A stretch of DNA of 54,994 nt from Bacteroidota bacterium (GTDB taxonomy: Bacteria; Bacteroidota; Bacteroidia; Bacteroidales; BM520), in contig PDRJ01000036.1 in NCBI GenBank assembly GCA_002748065.1, forward strand, positions 1-54,994, in the 5' to 3' direction. The notes beneath the pieces are model-generated. The model saw only the letters and a list, made by a program, of their open reading frames with translations, was not told the origin of the DNA and searched no databases. Below, piece after piece: positions 25,833-33,739 of the stretch. The translations under genes were made by a program, and so were the position numbers. How positions within the stretch are numbered: the stretch's first letter is position 1; every line of letters starts with the position of its first letter.

Positions 25833-26906
25833 ATGAAAGTATTAGCAATAAACCCCGGTTCCACCTCCACCAAAATAGCGGTCTATGAAGACAAAAAAGA
25901 ACACTTCATAAAAACGCTACGGCACACAGCGGAGGAGCTCAAAGACTTTGAAAAGATCACCGATGAATTTTCGTTTCGTAAAAACATTATCATCCAGGAA
26001 TTAAAAGATGCCGGTATTGATCTCAATACATTGGATGCTATCATAGGACGTGGGGGCTTAATAAAGCCCATTCCCAGTGGTATCTATGAGGTAAACGATG
26101 CCATGAAGGCCGACCTTATAGACAGCCCCCTGGGAGAACATGCCTCCAACCTTGGTGGGCTCATCGCCGATGACATCGCCAAGGAGCTTAGCGGAAAGGT
26201 TAAAGCGTACATCGTAGATCCCGTGGTGGTAGATGAGCTTCAGGATGTGGCGCGTGTTTCCGGGCATCCTCTCTTTGAACGCCTCTCCATCTTTCACGCG
26301 TTAAATCAAAAAGCAGTGGCACGGACACACGCCGAAAAGGTGGGCAAGAAATATGAAGAGATGAATCTCATCGTGGCTCACCTGGGAGGCGGAATCTCTG
26401 TAGGTGCTCATGAAAAGGGTCAGGTTATTGATGTAAACAATGCCCTTGATGGCGAAGGTCCCCTCTCGCCCGAACGCTCGGGAAGCCTCCCCACCGGACA
26501 GCTTGTGAATATCTGTTTCAGTAAAAAATACACGAAAAAAGAGGTAAAGGCAATGCTTAAGGGCAAAGGAGGACTCATGGCTCATTGCGGAACCAACAGT
26601 GCTTACGAAGTACAAAAAAAAGCTGAGGAGGGTGATCCCAAAGCTATTCTGGTACAAAATGCCATGGCTTACCAAATTGCCAAAGCATGCGGTGCCATGG
26701 CCACGGCACTAAAAGGGAAGGTAGACGCCATCATCCTGACAGGAGGCATTGCCCACAATAAAATCCTGACAGCCTACGTAAAAGAACGAGTCGAATTTAT
26801 CGCCCCCCTCGCCGTCTATCCCGGTGAAGATGAGATGGGAGCCCTGGCCATGAATGGTCTGCTCGTACTCAACGGCGAAATCGAGCCCAAGGTCTATCAC
26901 GGATAA
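25833..26906 (+). CDS. buk: Butyrate kinase
   Basis: A 357-residue acyl kinase of the ASKHA fold, matching the usual Buk length. It shows the phosphate-binding 'LAINPGSTSTKIAVYED' at the N-terminus, 'GRGGLIKPIPSG', 'DPVVVDE', 'HLGGGISVGAH' and 'AIILTGGIAHN', where the second phosphate loop sits. It converts butyryl-phosphate plus ADP to butyrate plus ATP, completing the Ptb reaction. Branched-chain acyl phosphates are alternative substrates. The operon implies energy conservation from short-chain acyl-CoA, for instance from amino-acid fermentation. Confidence 0.93.
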   Translation: MKVLAINPGSTSTKIAVYEDKKEHFIKTLRHTAEELKDFEKITDEFSFRKNIIIQELKDAGIDLNTLDAIIGRGGLIKPIPSGIYEVNDAMKADLIDSPLGEHASNLGGLIADDIAKELSGKVKAYIVDPVVVDELQDVARVSGHPLFERLSIFHALNQKAVARTHAEKVGKKYEEMNLIVAHLGGGISVGAHEKGQVIDVNNALDGEGPLSPERSGSLPTGQLVNICFSKKYTKKEVKAMLKGKGGLMAHCGTNSAYEVQKKAEEGDPKAILVQNAMAYQIAKACGAMATALKGKVDAIILTGGIAHNKILTAYVKERVEFIAPLAVYPGEDEMGALAMNGLLVLNGEIEPKVYHG

Positions 26907-26914
26907 AATAGCGA

Positions 26915-26952
26915 ATCGTACAGGCTCTCTCTATAAGAAGAGCTTGTACGAT
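26915..26952 (+). other. Strong RNA hairpin between buk and the ATP-cone nuclease gene
   Basis: 26915-26928 pairs with 26939-26952 in a 14-bp stem with one G-T wobble and a 10-base loop. No T-run follows, so it is not a standard terminator. It could protect the 3' end of the ptb-ptb-buk message, act as a processing site, or bind a regulator. Confidence 0.7.
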
Positions 26953-26980
26953 CACTCACCCACCCCCATCACACAGAACG

Positions 26981-27823
26981 ATGAACAGTGCCTTCACCAA
27001 CATTCATGTTCGAAAAAACAATGGCGATTTGGTCACTTTTGAGCCACAGAAGTTGCAGGATGCCCTCTACCGAACAGGGGCCTCAGATCAGGAAATCGGC
27101 TCCGTACTAAGAGAGGTGCAACGACAAGCCTATGACGGTATCTCCACAAAAAAAATCTACCAGATCGCCTATAAGATCCTCTACCGCAACAACCACCGCT
27201 CAGCGGGTCGCTATCGGCTGAAGAAGGCTCTGCAGCAGATGGGACCCACGGGCTATCCCTTCGAACACTTTGTCTCTCGCCTTTTGGAGGCGCAAGGTTA
27301 CCGTGTGGAGACCAGCAAAGTGGTACAGGGCCTATGCGTAACACACGAAGTGGATGTAGTAGGAAGAGGGAAGGGAAAAATCCTTATGGTAGAGTGTAAA
27401 TTCCACCGCTCAGAAAGTGCCAAGAACGACGTAAAAATCAGCCTATATGTGCACTCCCGAATGCAGGATATCAAAGCGCAACTCGCCGCCAACAACCAAC
27501 TGCAAGGAGTCTCGTTTGAACCCATGCTGGTCACCAACACCCGCTTTACGGAAGACGCCGAAAAGTATGGTGTCTGTGCAGGGTTGACGCTAATCTCATG
27601 GGATTTCCCTCGGGGAAACAGCCTGAAAGAGATGATCGACCGAAGTGGATTCCATCCCATCACCAGCTTAAAAGCGTTGACACAAAAAGAGAAAGAGCTA
27701 CTGATGGCAGAGGGAACCGTCCTCTGCAAAGAGATCGCAGAAAATCCGGAGAAGCTCACCCCCCTCCACATCCCCCATAAAAGAGCCCAAAGGATCCTTA
27801 TGGAAGCAAAGGCAATGCTCTAA
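26981..27823 (+). CDS. ATP-cone domain fused to a PD-(D/E)XK (Mrr-like) nuclease domain
   Basis: A 280-residue protein with two domains. Residues about 7-88 form an ATP-cone, the nucleotide-sensing fold of ribonucleotide reductase and NrdR ('VRKNNGDLVTFEPQKLQDAL', 'GISTKKIYQIAYKIL', 'SAGRYRLKKAL'). Residues about 91-190 are a restriction-endonuclease-like fold of the Mrr type: E95 in 'YPFEHFVSRLL', D125 in 'HEVDVVG' and E138/K140 in 'MVECKFH' make the E...D...ExK site. The last 50 residues are helical. Such fusions are known from domain surveys, but their job is not established; nucleotide-regulated DNA cleavage or repair is inferred. It lies 74 bp after buk on the same strand, separated by a hairpin, and may be cotranscribed. 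Confidence 0.82.
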   Translation: MNSAFTNIHVRKNNGDLVTFEPQKLQDALYRTGASDQEIGSVLREVQRQAYDGISTKKIYQIAYKILYRNNHRSAGRYRLKKALQQMGPTGYPFEHFVSRLLEAQGYRVETSKVVQGLCVTHEVDVVGRGKGKILMVECKFHRSESAKNDVKISLYVHSRMQDIKAQLAANNQLQGVSFEPMLVTNTRFTEDAEKYGVCAGLTLISWDFPRGNSLKEMIDRSGFHPITSLKALTQKEKELLMAEGTVLCKEIAENPEKLTPLHIPHKRAQRILMEAKAML

Positions 27824-27836
27824 TCCCTACGTGCTC

Positions 27837-29366
27837 TTATAAAGCCTGCGGACGAATGCGCTCTGCAATGATGGAAGAGACCTGATCCACAGAGACACGC
27901 TCTTGTTTCATGGTATCACGCTCGCGGATGGTCACGGTATTATCTTCCAACGTTTGGTGATCAATGGTGATGCAATAGGGGGTTCCGATGGCATCCTGGC
28001 GACGATAGCGACGGCCAATGGCATCCTTCTCATCATACTGACACATATAGTCCATCTTCAAGGTATCAAAGATGGCCTTCCCCTTTTCAGGAAGTCCATC
28101 CTTCTTCACCAATGGCAGAACAGCCACTTTCACCGGAGCAATTACCGGAGGAATATTCATTACCACCCGTTCGGAGCCATCTTCCAACTTCTCCTCCTTA
28201 TAGGCGTAAGAGAGGATACTCAAGAACATCCGATCAACACCAATGGAGGTCTCCACCACATAAGGCACATAACTCTCCTCCATCTCAGGATCAAAGTAAC
28301 GCAGTTTCTTGCCACTGAACTTCTCATGGGAGGCAAGGTCAAAGTCCGTACGGCTATGAATTCCTTCCAACTCTTTAAAGCCAAAGGGAAATTTAAACTC
28401 AATATCTGCTGCTGCATTCGCATAGTGAGCCAGTTTCTCATGGTCATGGAAGCGATAGCTCTCCTCCGGAATTCCGAGGGATTGGTGCCACTTCATGCGC
28501 GTCTCCTTCCAGTAGTTATACCACTCCATCTCTGTGCCAGGGCGGACAAAGAATTGCATCTCCATCTGTTCAAACTCCCGCATACGGAAGATAAACTGAC
28601 GCGCCACGATCTCATTTCGGAAGGCCTTTCCAATTTGGGCAATTCCAAAGGGGATCTTCATACGGCCGGTCTTTTGTACATTGAGGTAGTTGACAAAGAT
28701 TCCCTGAGCCGTCTCCGGGCGAAGGTAAATCGCGCTAGCCTCATCGCTCAAAGAGCCCATCTGGGTGGAGAACATCAGGTTAAACTGACGCACATCCGTC
28801 CAGTTCCGCGATCCGGAGAGGGGACACACCACACCCAACTCTTCGATAAGAGCCTTAATATCTGCCAGATCATTCTCTTCCATCGCCTTATAGAGTCGGG
28901 TACCGATGGTTTTTATCTGCTCCTTATACCCCAATACCCGGGGATTTGTTGCCACAAACTGTTCATAATCGAAACGCTCTCCAAACCGCTTCCGGGCCTT
29001 CTTCACCTCCTTCTCAATTTTGCCTTCAATCTTCGCTATATGATCTTCCACCAACACGTCGGCGCGATAACGTTTTTTGGAGTCCTTGTTGTCAATCATG
29101 GGATCGTTAAATGCATCTACATGGCCTGACGCCTTCCAAATGGTAGGGTGCATAAAGATGGCGGAGTCAATCCCCACAATATTTGTATGGTGCTGTACCA
29201 TAGCTTTCCACCAATAACTCTTGATGTTATTCTTCAACTCCGAACCCAACTGTCCGTAGTCATATACCGCTCCCAATCCATCATAAATCTCACTGGAGGG
29301 AAAGACGAACCCATACTCTTTGGCATGGGATATAATCTTTTTAAAAAGGTCTTCTTGATTTGTCAT
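27837..29366 (-). CDS. glyS: Glycyl-tRNA synthetase, single-chain (eukaryote/archaeal-like) type
   Basis: From the ATG at 29366 the product is 509 residues. This is the dimeric class II form (GlyQS-like), not the two-subunit alpha/beta form of Proteobacteria. It opens with 'LFKKIISHAKEYGFVFPSSE' and shows class II motif 2 ('FRNEIVARQFIFRMREFEQME') and motif 3 near the C-terminal ('ETSIGVDRMFLSIL'). It joins glycine to tRNA(Gly). An in-frame extension to 29399 would cross the -7 box at 29371-29378 and is not favoured. The gene is convergent with the ATP-cone nuclease (13 bp apart) and divergent from mrdA. Confidence 0.93.
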   Translation of the reverse strand: MTNQEDLFKKIISHAKEYGFVFPSSEIYDGLGAVYDYGQLGSELKNNIKSYWWKAMVQHHTNIVGIDSAIFMHPTIWKASGHVDAFNDPMIDNKDSKKRYRADVLVEDHIAKIEGKIEKEVKKARKRFGERFDYEQFVATNPRVLGYKEQIKTIGTRLYKAMEENDLADIKALIEELGVVCPLSGSRNWTDVRQFNLMFSTQMGSLSDEASAIYLRPETAQGIFVNYLNVQKTGRMKIPFGIAQIGKAFRNEIVARQFIFRMREFEQMEMQFFVRPGTEMEWYNYWKETRMKWHQSLGIPEESYRFHDHEKLAHYANAAADIEFKFPFGFKELEGIHSRTDFDLASHEKFSGKKLRYFDPEMEESYVPYVVETSIGVDRMFLSILSYAYKEEKLEDGSERVVMNIPPVIAPVKVAVLPLVKKDGLPEKGKAIFDTLKMDYMCQYDEKDAIGRRYRRQDAIGTPYCITIDHQTLEDNTVTIRERDTMKQERVSVDQVSSIIAERIRPQAL

Positions 29367-29370
29367 TTGG

Positions 29371-29378
29371 CAAATGTA
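29371..29378 (-). promoter_or_regulatory. -7 box TACATTTG directly at the glyS start
   Basis: The box ends four bases before the ATG (TACATTTG-CCAA-ATG on the minus strand). With the normal start site about four bases past the box, the message would begin at or next to the start codon. Confidence 0.55.
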
Positions 29379-29409
29379 AGATATTTTTTCGTTACCCATT
29401 TTTGGTTAC

Positions 29410-29417
29410 TATCTTTG
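29410..29417 (+). promoter_or_regulatory. -7 box TATCTTTG for mrdA-rodA
   Basis: A perfect TAnnTTTG, 16 bases before the mrdA ATG. It lies about 30 bp from the divergent glyS box, so the two polymerase sites overlap and may compete. Confidence 0.55.
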
Positions 29418-29433
29418 TAAAAAATTATTCCGG

Positions 29434-31272
29434 ATGCGTAAAGATCAGTTTAGCATAAGACGCTATTTTATCATAGGGACTTTTATCCTTGTTGGATTGA
29501 TTCTCTGGGTAAAGCTTATGATCTTACAAGTTTTTGATGACACCTATAAGGTGTATGCAGAGAGGATTTCAACCCGTGAGGTCACCCAATATCCGGCCCG
29601 CGGACTCATCTACGACCGGAATGGAAAGCTATTGGTGGTGAACGAAGCAGTATATGATTTAATTATCATTCCGCGGGAGGCTAAAAATATCGACACGGCC
29701 GCCTTTTGTGCACTGTTGAACATCACCAAAGAGCAATACCTGAAATACTACCAGCGAGCCAAGGAGTTCTCGACCTATAAACCCTCCGTATTTATGGGGC
29801 AGATTTCCAAAATGGACTACGCCTATTTGGAGGAGAAGCTCTTCAAATTTCCTGGTTTCTTCGTACAACCGCGTACGGTGAGAAAATACCCTTACGCAGC
29901 GGCGGCCCAAACGTTGGGCTATGTGGGCGAGGTGAGCCCCCACCATATCGAAAAAGACCAGTGGTATAAATCGGGAGACTACATCGGCATCAGTGGGCTG
30001 GAGAACACTTATGAGGAGGAGCTACGGGGAGAGAAGGGGAAAAAGATTATCCTTGTGGATGTGCATAATAGGGCCAAGGGAGCCTATCGTGACGGAGCCT
30101 ATGACACCGTAGCCACGAAAGGGAATAACCTCACTACCACCCTGGACATCGACCTACAGGTTTATGGAGAGTTTCTTATGCAGCACAAAAAAGGGAGTGC
30201 CGTAGCCATTGAGCCCCAAACAGGGGAGATTCTCTGCGCGGTCTCTACCCCCACCTACGACCCCAACCTTCTGGTAGGACGGATTCGCAACCAAAACTAT
30301 AAGGTGCTGAGCAACGATGAGCACAAACCGCTTTACAATCGTACAAGCATGGCCACCTACCCTCCTGGATCCACCTTCAAGCTGCTCAATGCCGCCATTG
30401 CCATTGAAGAGGGGGTTCTCACTCCGTACAGCCGATATAGTTGCAATGGCCCGGAGTCAAAACCCATTCGATGCACCCACCATCACGAAACCCCATTGGG
30501 ATGCGTCAATGCCATCAAGGAGTCGTGCAACCCCTTTTTCTGGAATACATTCAAAGGGATCATCAACAAATATGAGGAGCCTCAGATTGGATTCAATAAG
30601 TGGAAGGAGTATGTGATCAGTTTCGGATTAGGTCACAAGTTCCAGACGGATCTCTTCAGTGAACGAGCAGGGAATGTTCCCAACGATGCCTACTATAACC
30701 GCTACTATGGCGAGGGGCATTGGAATGCGTTGACGGTACGTTCTTTAGCCATAGGCCAGGGAGAACTGCTCCTCACCCCCTTACAGATGGCTAACCTCAC
30801 AGCCACCATTGCCAACCGAGGCTATTATATTAAGCCGCATTTCATCAAGCAGATACAACAACAAGACGGTATCACCTCCCCCACCCTCCCCTCCCATGAG
30901 CGCGTAGAGACGGGGATTTCAAGAAAAAGTTTTAAAATGGTTATTGACGGCATGGAACAAGTGGTGGAAAACGGAACAGGCCGGTATTATGCCCGTGTAG
31001 ACAGTATTTCCATCTGCGGCAAGACGGGAACAGTACAAAATCCCCATGGAGAGGATCACTCCATCTTCATTGCCTTTGCTCCCAAGGAGAATCCGAAAAT
31101 TGCCATTGCCGTGGTGGTAGAGAACAGTGGATTCGGGTCGACCTGGGCGGCTCCCATCGCCTCACTGATGATTGAGAAATACCTCACGGGGGGAACCACA
31201 CGAACCGCATTGGAGGAGAAGATGTCCAATGCCATATTTATCCAAACCCAACCTACGGAGGAGAGCCCATGA
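29434..31272 (+). CDS. mrdA: Penicillin-binding protein 2 (elongasome transpeptidase)
   Basis: A 612-residue class B PBP. Residues about 11-31 are a single membrane anchor. The dimerisation/pedestal region ('YPARGLIYDRNGKLLVVNE') follows, and the transpeptidase domain has S313-TFK (active-site Ser), S364-CN and K530-TGT. The 'SGLENTYEEELRGEKG' signature is typical of PBP2. It cross-links peptidoglycan during side-wall elongation together with RodA, whose gene overlaps it by four bases. MreB/C/D genes are not in the window; they may lie elsewhere, although in many Bacteroidota they precede mrdA. Confidence 0.95.
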   Translation: MRKDQFSIRRYFIIGTFILVGLILWVKLMILQVFDDTYKVYAERISTREVTQYPARGLIYDRNGKLLVVNEAVYDLIIIPREAKNIDTAAFCALLNITKEQYLKYYQRAKEFSTYKPSVFMGQISKMDYAYLEEKLFKFPGFFVQPRTVRKYPYAAAAQTLGYVGEVSPHHIEKDQWYKSGDYIGISGLENTYEEELRGEKGKKIILVDVHNRAKGAYRDGAYDTVATKGNNLTTTLDIDLQVYGEFLMQHKKGSAVAIEPQTGEILCAVSTPTYDPNLLVGRIRNQNYKVLSNDEHKPLYNRTSMATYPPGSTFKLLNAAIAIEEGVLTPYSRYSCNGPESKPIRCTHHHETPLGCVNAIKESCNPFFWNTFKGIINKYEEPQIGFNKWKEYVISFGLGHKFQTDLFSERAGNVPNDAYYNRYYGEGHWNALTVRSLAIGQGELLLTPLQMANLTATIANRGYYIKPHFIKQIQQQDGITSPTLPSHERVETGISRKSFKMVIDGMEQVVENGTGRYYARVDSISICGKTGTVQNPHGEDHSIFIAFAPKENPKIAIAVVVENSGFGSTWAAPIASLMIEKYLTGGTTRTALEEKMSNAIFIQTQPTEESP

Positions 31273-32528
31273 AACGAAGAGGCGCCATTTTTTCAAATAT
31301 AGACCCCGTGCTGGTCATTTTGTACCTGATCCTGGTTTTTCTGGGCTGGATAAACATCTATACCACGACCTACTCTCCAGAGAAACACCAACTCATTGAT
31401 CTCTCCGTAAACCACGGGAAACAGTTGTTATGGATTGGCACCTCCTTTTTTCTCATCGCTTTGATTCTTCTAACGGACTCCAAGTTTTTCAGCTCCTTCT
31501 CCTACGCCATCTACGTGTTGCTTATGGGCATGCTCTTGGTGGTCTTAGTGGTGGGGAAGGAGGTTGCCGGCTCACGGTCCTGGTTTCAGATCGGTTCATT
31601 TGCCATACAGCCCTCGGAGTTTGCCAAAGTGGCCACCTGCCTTGCCCTGGCCAAATATCTCTCCTCCCAGACCACCAGCCTTGAGAAATTCCGCCATACC
31701 GCCACAGCGTTCACCATCATGCTCCTGCCGGCTGCATTCATCTTTCTACAAAATGACACCGGATCAGCTTTGGTGTATGCCTCCCTGATTTTAGTCCTCT
31801 ATCGGGAAGGATTCTCCCCCGCGATCTTTATATTGGCCGTCCTCGTAGTTCTCCTTTTCATCCTCACCCTGTTACTGGGTAAATACTACGTGTTGGGAGG
31901 GGTGCTGATCCTTATCATCGGGATTATATGGCTCGTCAGGAAGAATCGAAAGGCCCTCTTAACGCTTATTGCCGGGGGAGTTATGGCCATCGGTTTTATC
32001 TTTACCGTTGACTACACCTTTGAGCATATCCTTGAGCCACACCAAAAAACCAGGATCAATGTACTGCTGGGGATTGAAGACGACCTCTACGGAGCGGGAT
32101 ACAACGTTCATCAGTCCAAGATTGCCATCGGTTCGGGGGGACTTTGGGGCAAAGGATTTCTACAAGGCACACAGACAAAATTCAACTTCGTACCGGAACA
32201 GAGTACCGATTTTATCTTCTGTACCTTAGGAGAAGAGTGGGGATTCTTGGGAACCACTACCCTCATTGCCCTCTTCCTGGGGCTACTCATTCGGATTATT
32301 TACATTGCGGAACGGCAACGCTCCTCCTTTTCCAGAATCTATGGGTACGGAGTAGCCTCTATCCTCTTTTTTCACTTTGCCATCAACATCGGGATGACCA
32401 TCGGTCTAGTTCCTGTCATCGGTATCCCCCTCCCGTTCTTTAGCTATGGGGGCTCCTCTTTATGGGCTTTTTCTATCCTGCTCTTTATCTTTATCAAGAT
32501 GGATTCTTACCGGCTGGATATCCTGTAA
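31269..32528 (+). CDS. rodA: RodA, SEDS-family peptidoglycan polymerase
   Basis: A 419-residue polytopic membrane protein with about ten hydrophobic segments. SEDS landmarks are visible: 'VVLVVGKEVAGSRSWFQIG', 'QPSEFAKVATCLALAKYL', 'NDTGSALVYASL', 'KIAIGSGGLWGKGFLQGTQT', 'FVPEQSTDFIFCTLGEEWGF' and 'PLPFFSYGGSSLW'. RodA polymerises lipid II glycan strands in the elongasome. Its ATG overlaps the mrdA stop in an ATGA junction, so translational coupling is likely. FtsW is an alternative SEDS identity, but pairing with PBP2 decides for RodA. Confidence 0.95.
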   Translation: MKRRGAIFSNIDPVLVILYLILVFLGWINIYTTTYSPEKHQLIDLSVNHGKQLLWIGTSFFLIALILLTDSKFFSSFSYAIYVLLMGMLLVVLVVGKEVAGSRSWFQIGSFAIQPSEFAKVATCLALAKYLSSQTTSLEKFRHTATAFTIMLLPAAFIFLQNDTGSALVYASLILVLYREGFSPAIFILAVLVVLLFILTLLLGKYYVLGGVLILIIGIIWLVRKNRKALLTLIAGGVMAIGFIFTVDYTFEHILEPHQKTRINVLLGIEDDLYGAGYNVHQSKIAIGSGGLWGKGFLQGTQTKFNFVPEQSTDFIFCTLGEEWGFLGTTTLIALFLGLLIRIIYIAERQRSSFSRIYGYGVASILFFHFAINIGMTIGLVPVIGIPLPFFSYGGSSLWAFSILLFIFIKMDSYRLDIL

Positions 32529-32549
32529 AGGGTCAGGGATAGGGAGAGG

Positions 32550-33116
32550 TTAAGGAAGCTCTCCAACGGCTTTCACCAACTTATCATACCAGGCTTTCCC
32601 ATACTTCCTGACCAAGGGCTCTTTAAGAAACTTATAGAGGGGAACTCCCTGCTTTCGCCCCTTGCGCAGTGCCTCCTTACAGATGGGCCATTTGTGATAG
32701 TTGAGGGCATCAAACGATTCGTGAGAGGTAATACGAATGGGGTAGAGACTACAGGAGATGGGTTTCTGAAATGGCTGTTTCTTCTCTTCCCATGCTTTTT
32801 CTATGGCACATCGGGTAACTCCCTCTTCAAAATAGACAAAGGCACACTCCCGATCCTTTACCAAAGGCGTTACAAAACATCCCTCCACATCATAATCAAA
32901 AACCCCCATCGACTCAACCACTGCGATTCCCTCCTCTGTCATATAGGGTTTTACCTCCTCCAGATAGTCTTCCATCAAACCAATCTCCTCCATTTCCAAA
33001 GGCGCTCCGGCATCCCCCTCAACGCAGCAAGCACCCCTGCATTTCTTCACATCACAGACAAAACAGACCTCACAGATATCATCACTTATGTAACAATTCT
33101 CAACTATAATCATCAC
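32550..33116 (-). CDS. DUF3109 family protein, Cys-rich
   Basis: A 188-residue cytoplasmic protein. N-terminal 'CFVCDVKKCRGACCVEGDAGAPLE' is the DUF3109 hallmark, and further Cys occur in 'EGCFVTPLVKDRECAF', 'TRCAIEKA' and 'ISCSLYPIR', with 'PICKEAL' near the C-terminus. The Cys arrangement resembles that of the YkgJ-like zinc/iron-sulfur proteins, so metal or cluster binding is inferred. Function is unknown. It starts inside the end of the exosortase-family gene upstream (17-base overlap), so the two are translated from one message. Either of two adjacent ATGs (33116 or 33113) could be used. Confidence 0.85.
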   Translation of the reverse strand: MMIIVENCYISDDICEVCFVCDVKKCRGACCVEGDAGAPLEMEEIGLMEDYLEEVKPYMTEEGIAVVESMGVFDYDVEGCFVTPLVKDRECAFVYFEEGVTRCAIEKAWEEKKQPFQKPISCSLYPIRITSHESFDALNYHKWPICKEALRKGRKQGVPLYKFLKEPLVRKYGKAWYDKLVKAVGELP

Positions 33117-33654
33117 TATTGTTCTTTAACGAAGAGCACACCTCCTCCCAAAAAATCCACAACAAAAATAGGACAACATAAAATGCAAAACGAAAAATTG
33201 TGGTATGAAAAAAAGACCAATGAGTCGGGAAAACCTGCACGAAAAAGCACAACAAACTTATTCTCAACATATTAAAATTCTGAAGAAGGATCGCTCCAAA
33301 GAGGATAAAACCGACCTTACGCCCAAAACCGCCTCCGGAAAGAGAGGTAATCATAAGAACAAGAAAATGAAAGAGCTGCTTGGTGCCGGTACACCCCGAA
33401 GTGATCCGGACAAAGCCCCCCCCGCAGAAATAGAAGGTATCCCCGACCCGCATAAACTCACCCGAAGAGAAACCCTCAAGAATCGCCTCCACGTGAGCAC
33501 AGAGGAGGGAAATAGTATGGCGATCCACAAAAGCGACCACCGGTGCAAAAAGAGCCTCCTCCGATGATGCGACCCCATACTTCCACACCAGTTGGGAAGC
33601 ACACATGGCCGCCAATGCCACCCCCGAAACCACAAAAACCCTCCCTTTCATCAC
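33100..33654 (-). CDS. Exosortase/archaeosortase-family membrane protein
   Basis: A 184-residue protein with about five hydrophobic segments. The predicted exosortase triad is present in order: Cys88 in 'TSGCTGTKQL', Arg131 in 'FNMLRISLL' and His150 in 'FFHTTIF'. Exosortases are transpeptidase-like enzymes that process proteins with short C-terminal sorting tags; Bacteroidota have several families (XrtF, XrtN, XrtK and others). I cannot tell which one applies by eye. No candidate substrate with a PEP-CTERM-like tail was found in the window. It is followed by an overlapping DUF3109 gene. An 85-bp gap separates it from an upstream lipoprotein gene. Confidence 0.75.
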   Translation of the reverse strand: MMKGRVFVVSGVALAAMCASQLVWKYGVASSEEALFAPVVAFVDRHTISLLCAHVEAILEGFSSGEFMRVGDTFYFCGGGFVRITSGCTGTKQLFHFLVLMITSLSGGGFGRKVGFILFGAILLQNFNMLRISLLCFFVQVFPTHWSFFHTTIFRFAFYVVLFLLWIFWEEVCSSLKNNSDDYS

Positions 33655-33739
33655 CCTTTAATGTCCCCAAAAGGAAAAATATAACCCACAACAGGAGGAA
33701 ATCGCCATGAAAAAAAGGGTAAGAGGTAAAGCAGGCCCC

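Noticed and set aside
26981..27823. NrdR or ribonucleotide reductase fragment
   Set aside because: Only the ATP-cone is shared. The remainder is a PD-(D/E)XK nuclease fold, with no zinc ribbon and no reductase sequence.
27903..29129. 408-codon plus-strand open frame opposite glyS
   Set aside because: Antisense shadow of glyS; the glyS protein carries clear class II motifs and the antisense product matches nothing.
33205..33567. 120-codon plus-strand frame
   Set aside because: Overlaps the exosortase-family gene in antisense, Lys/Arg/Asp-rich without features.
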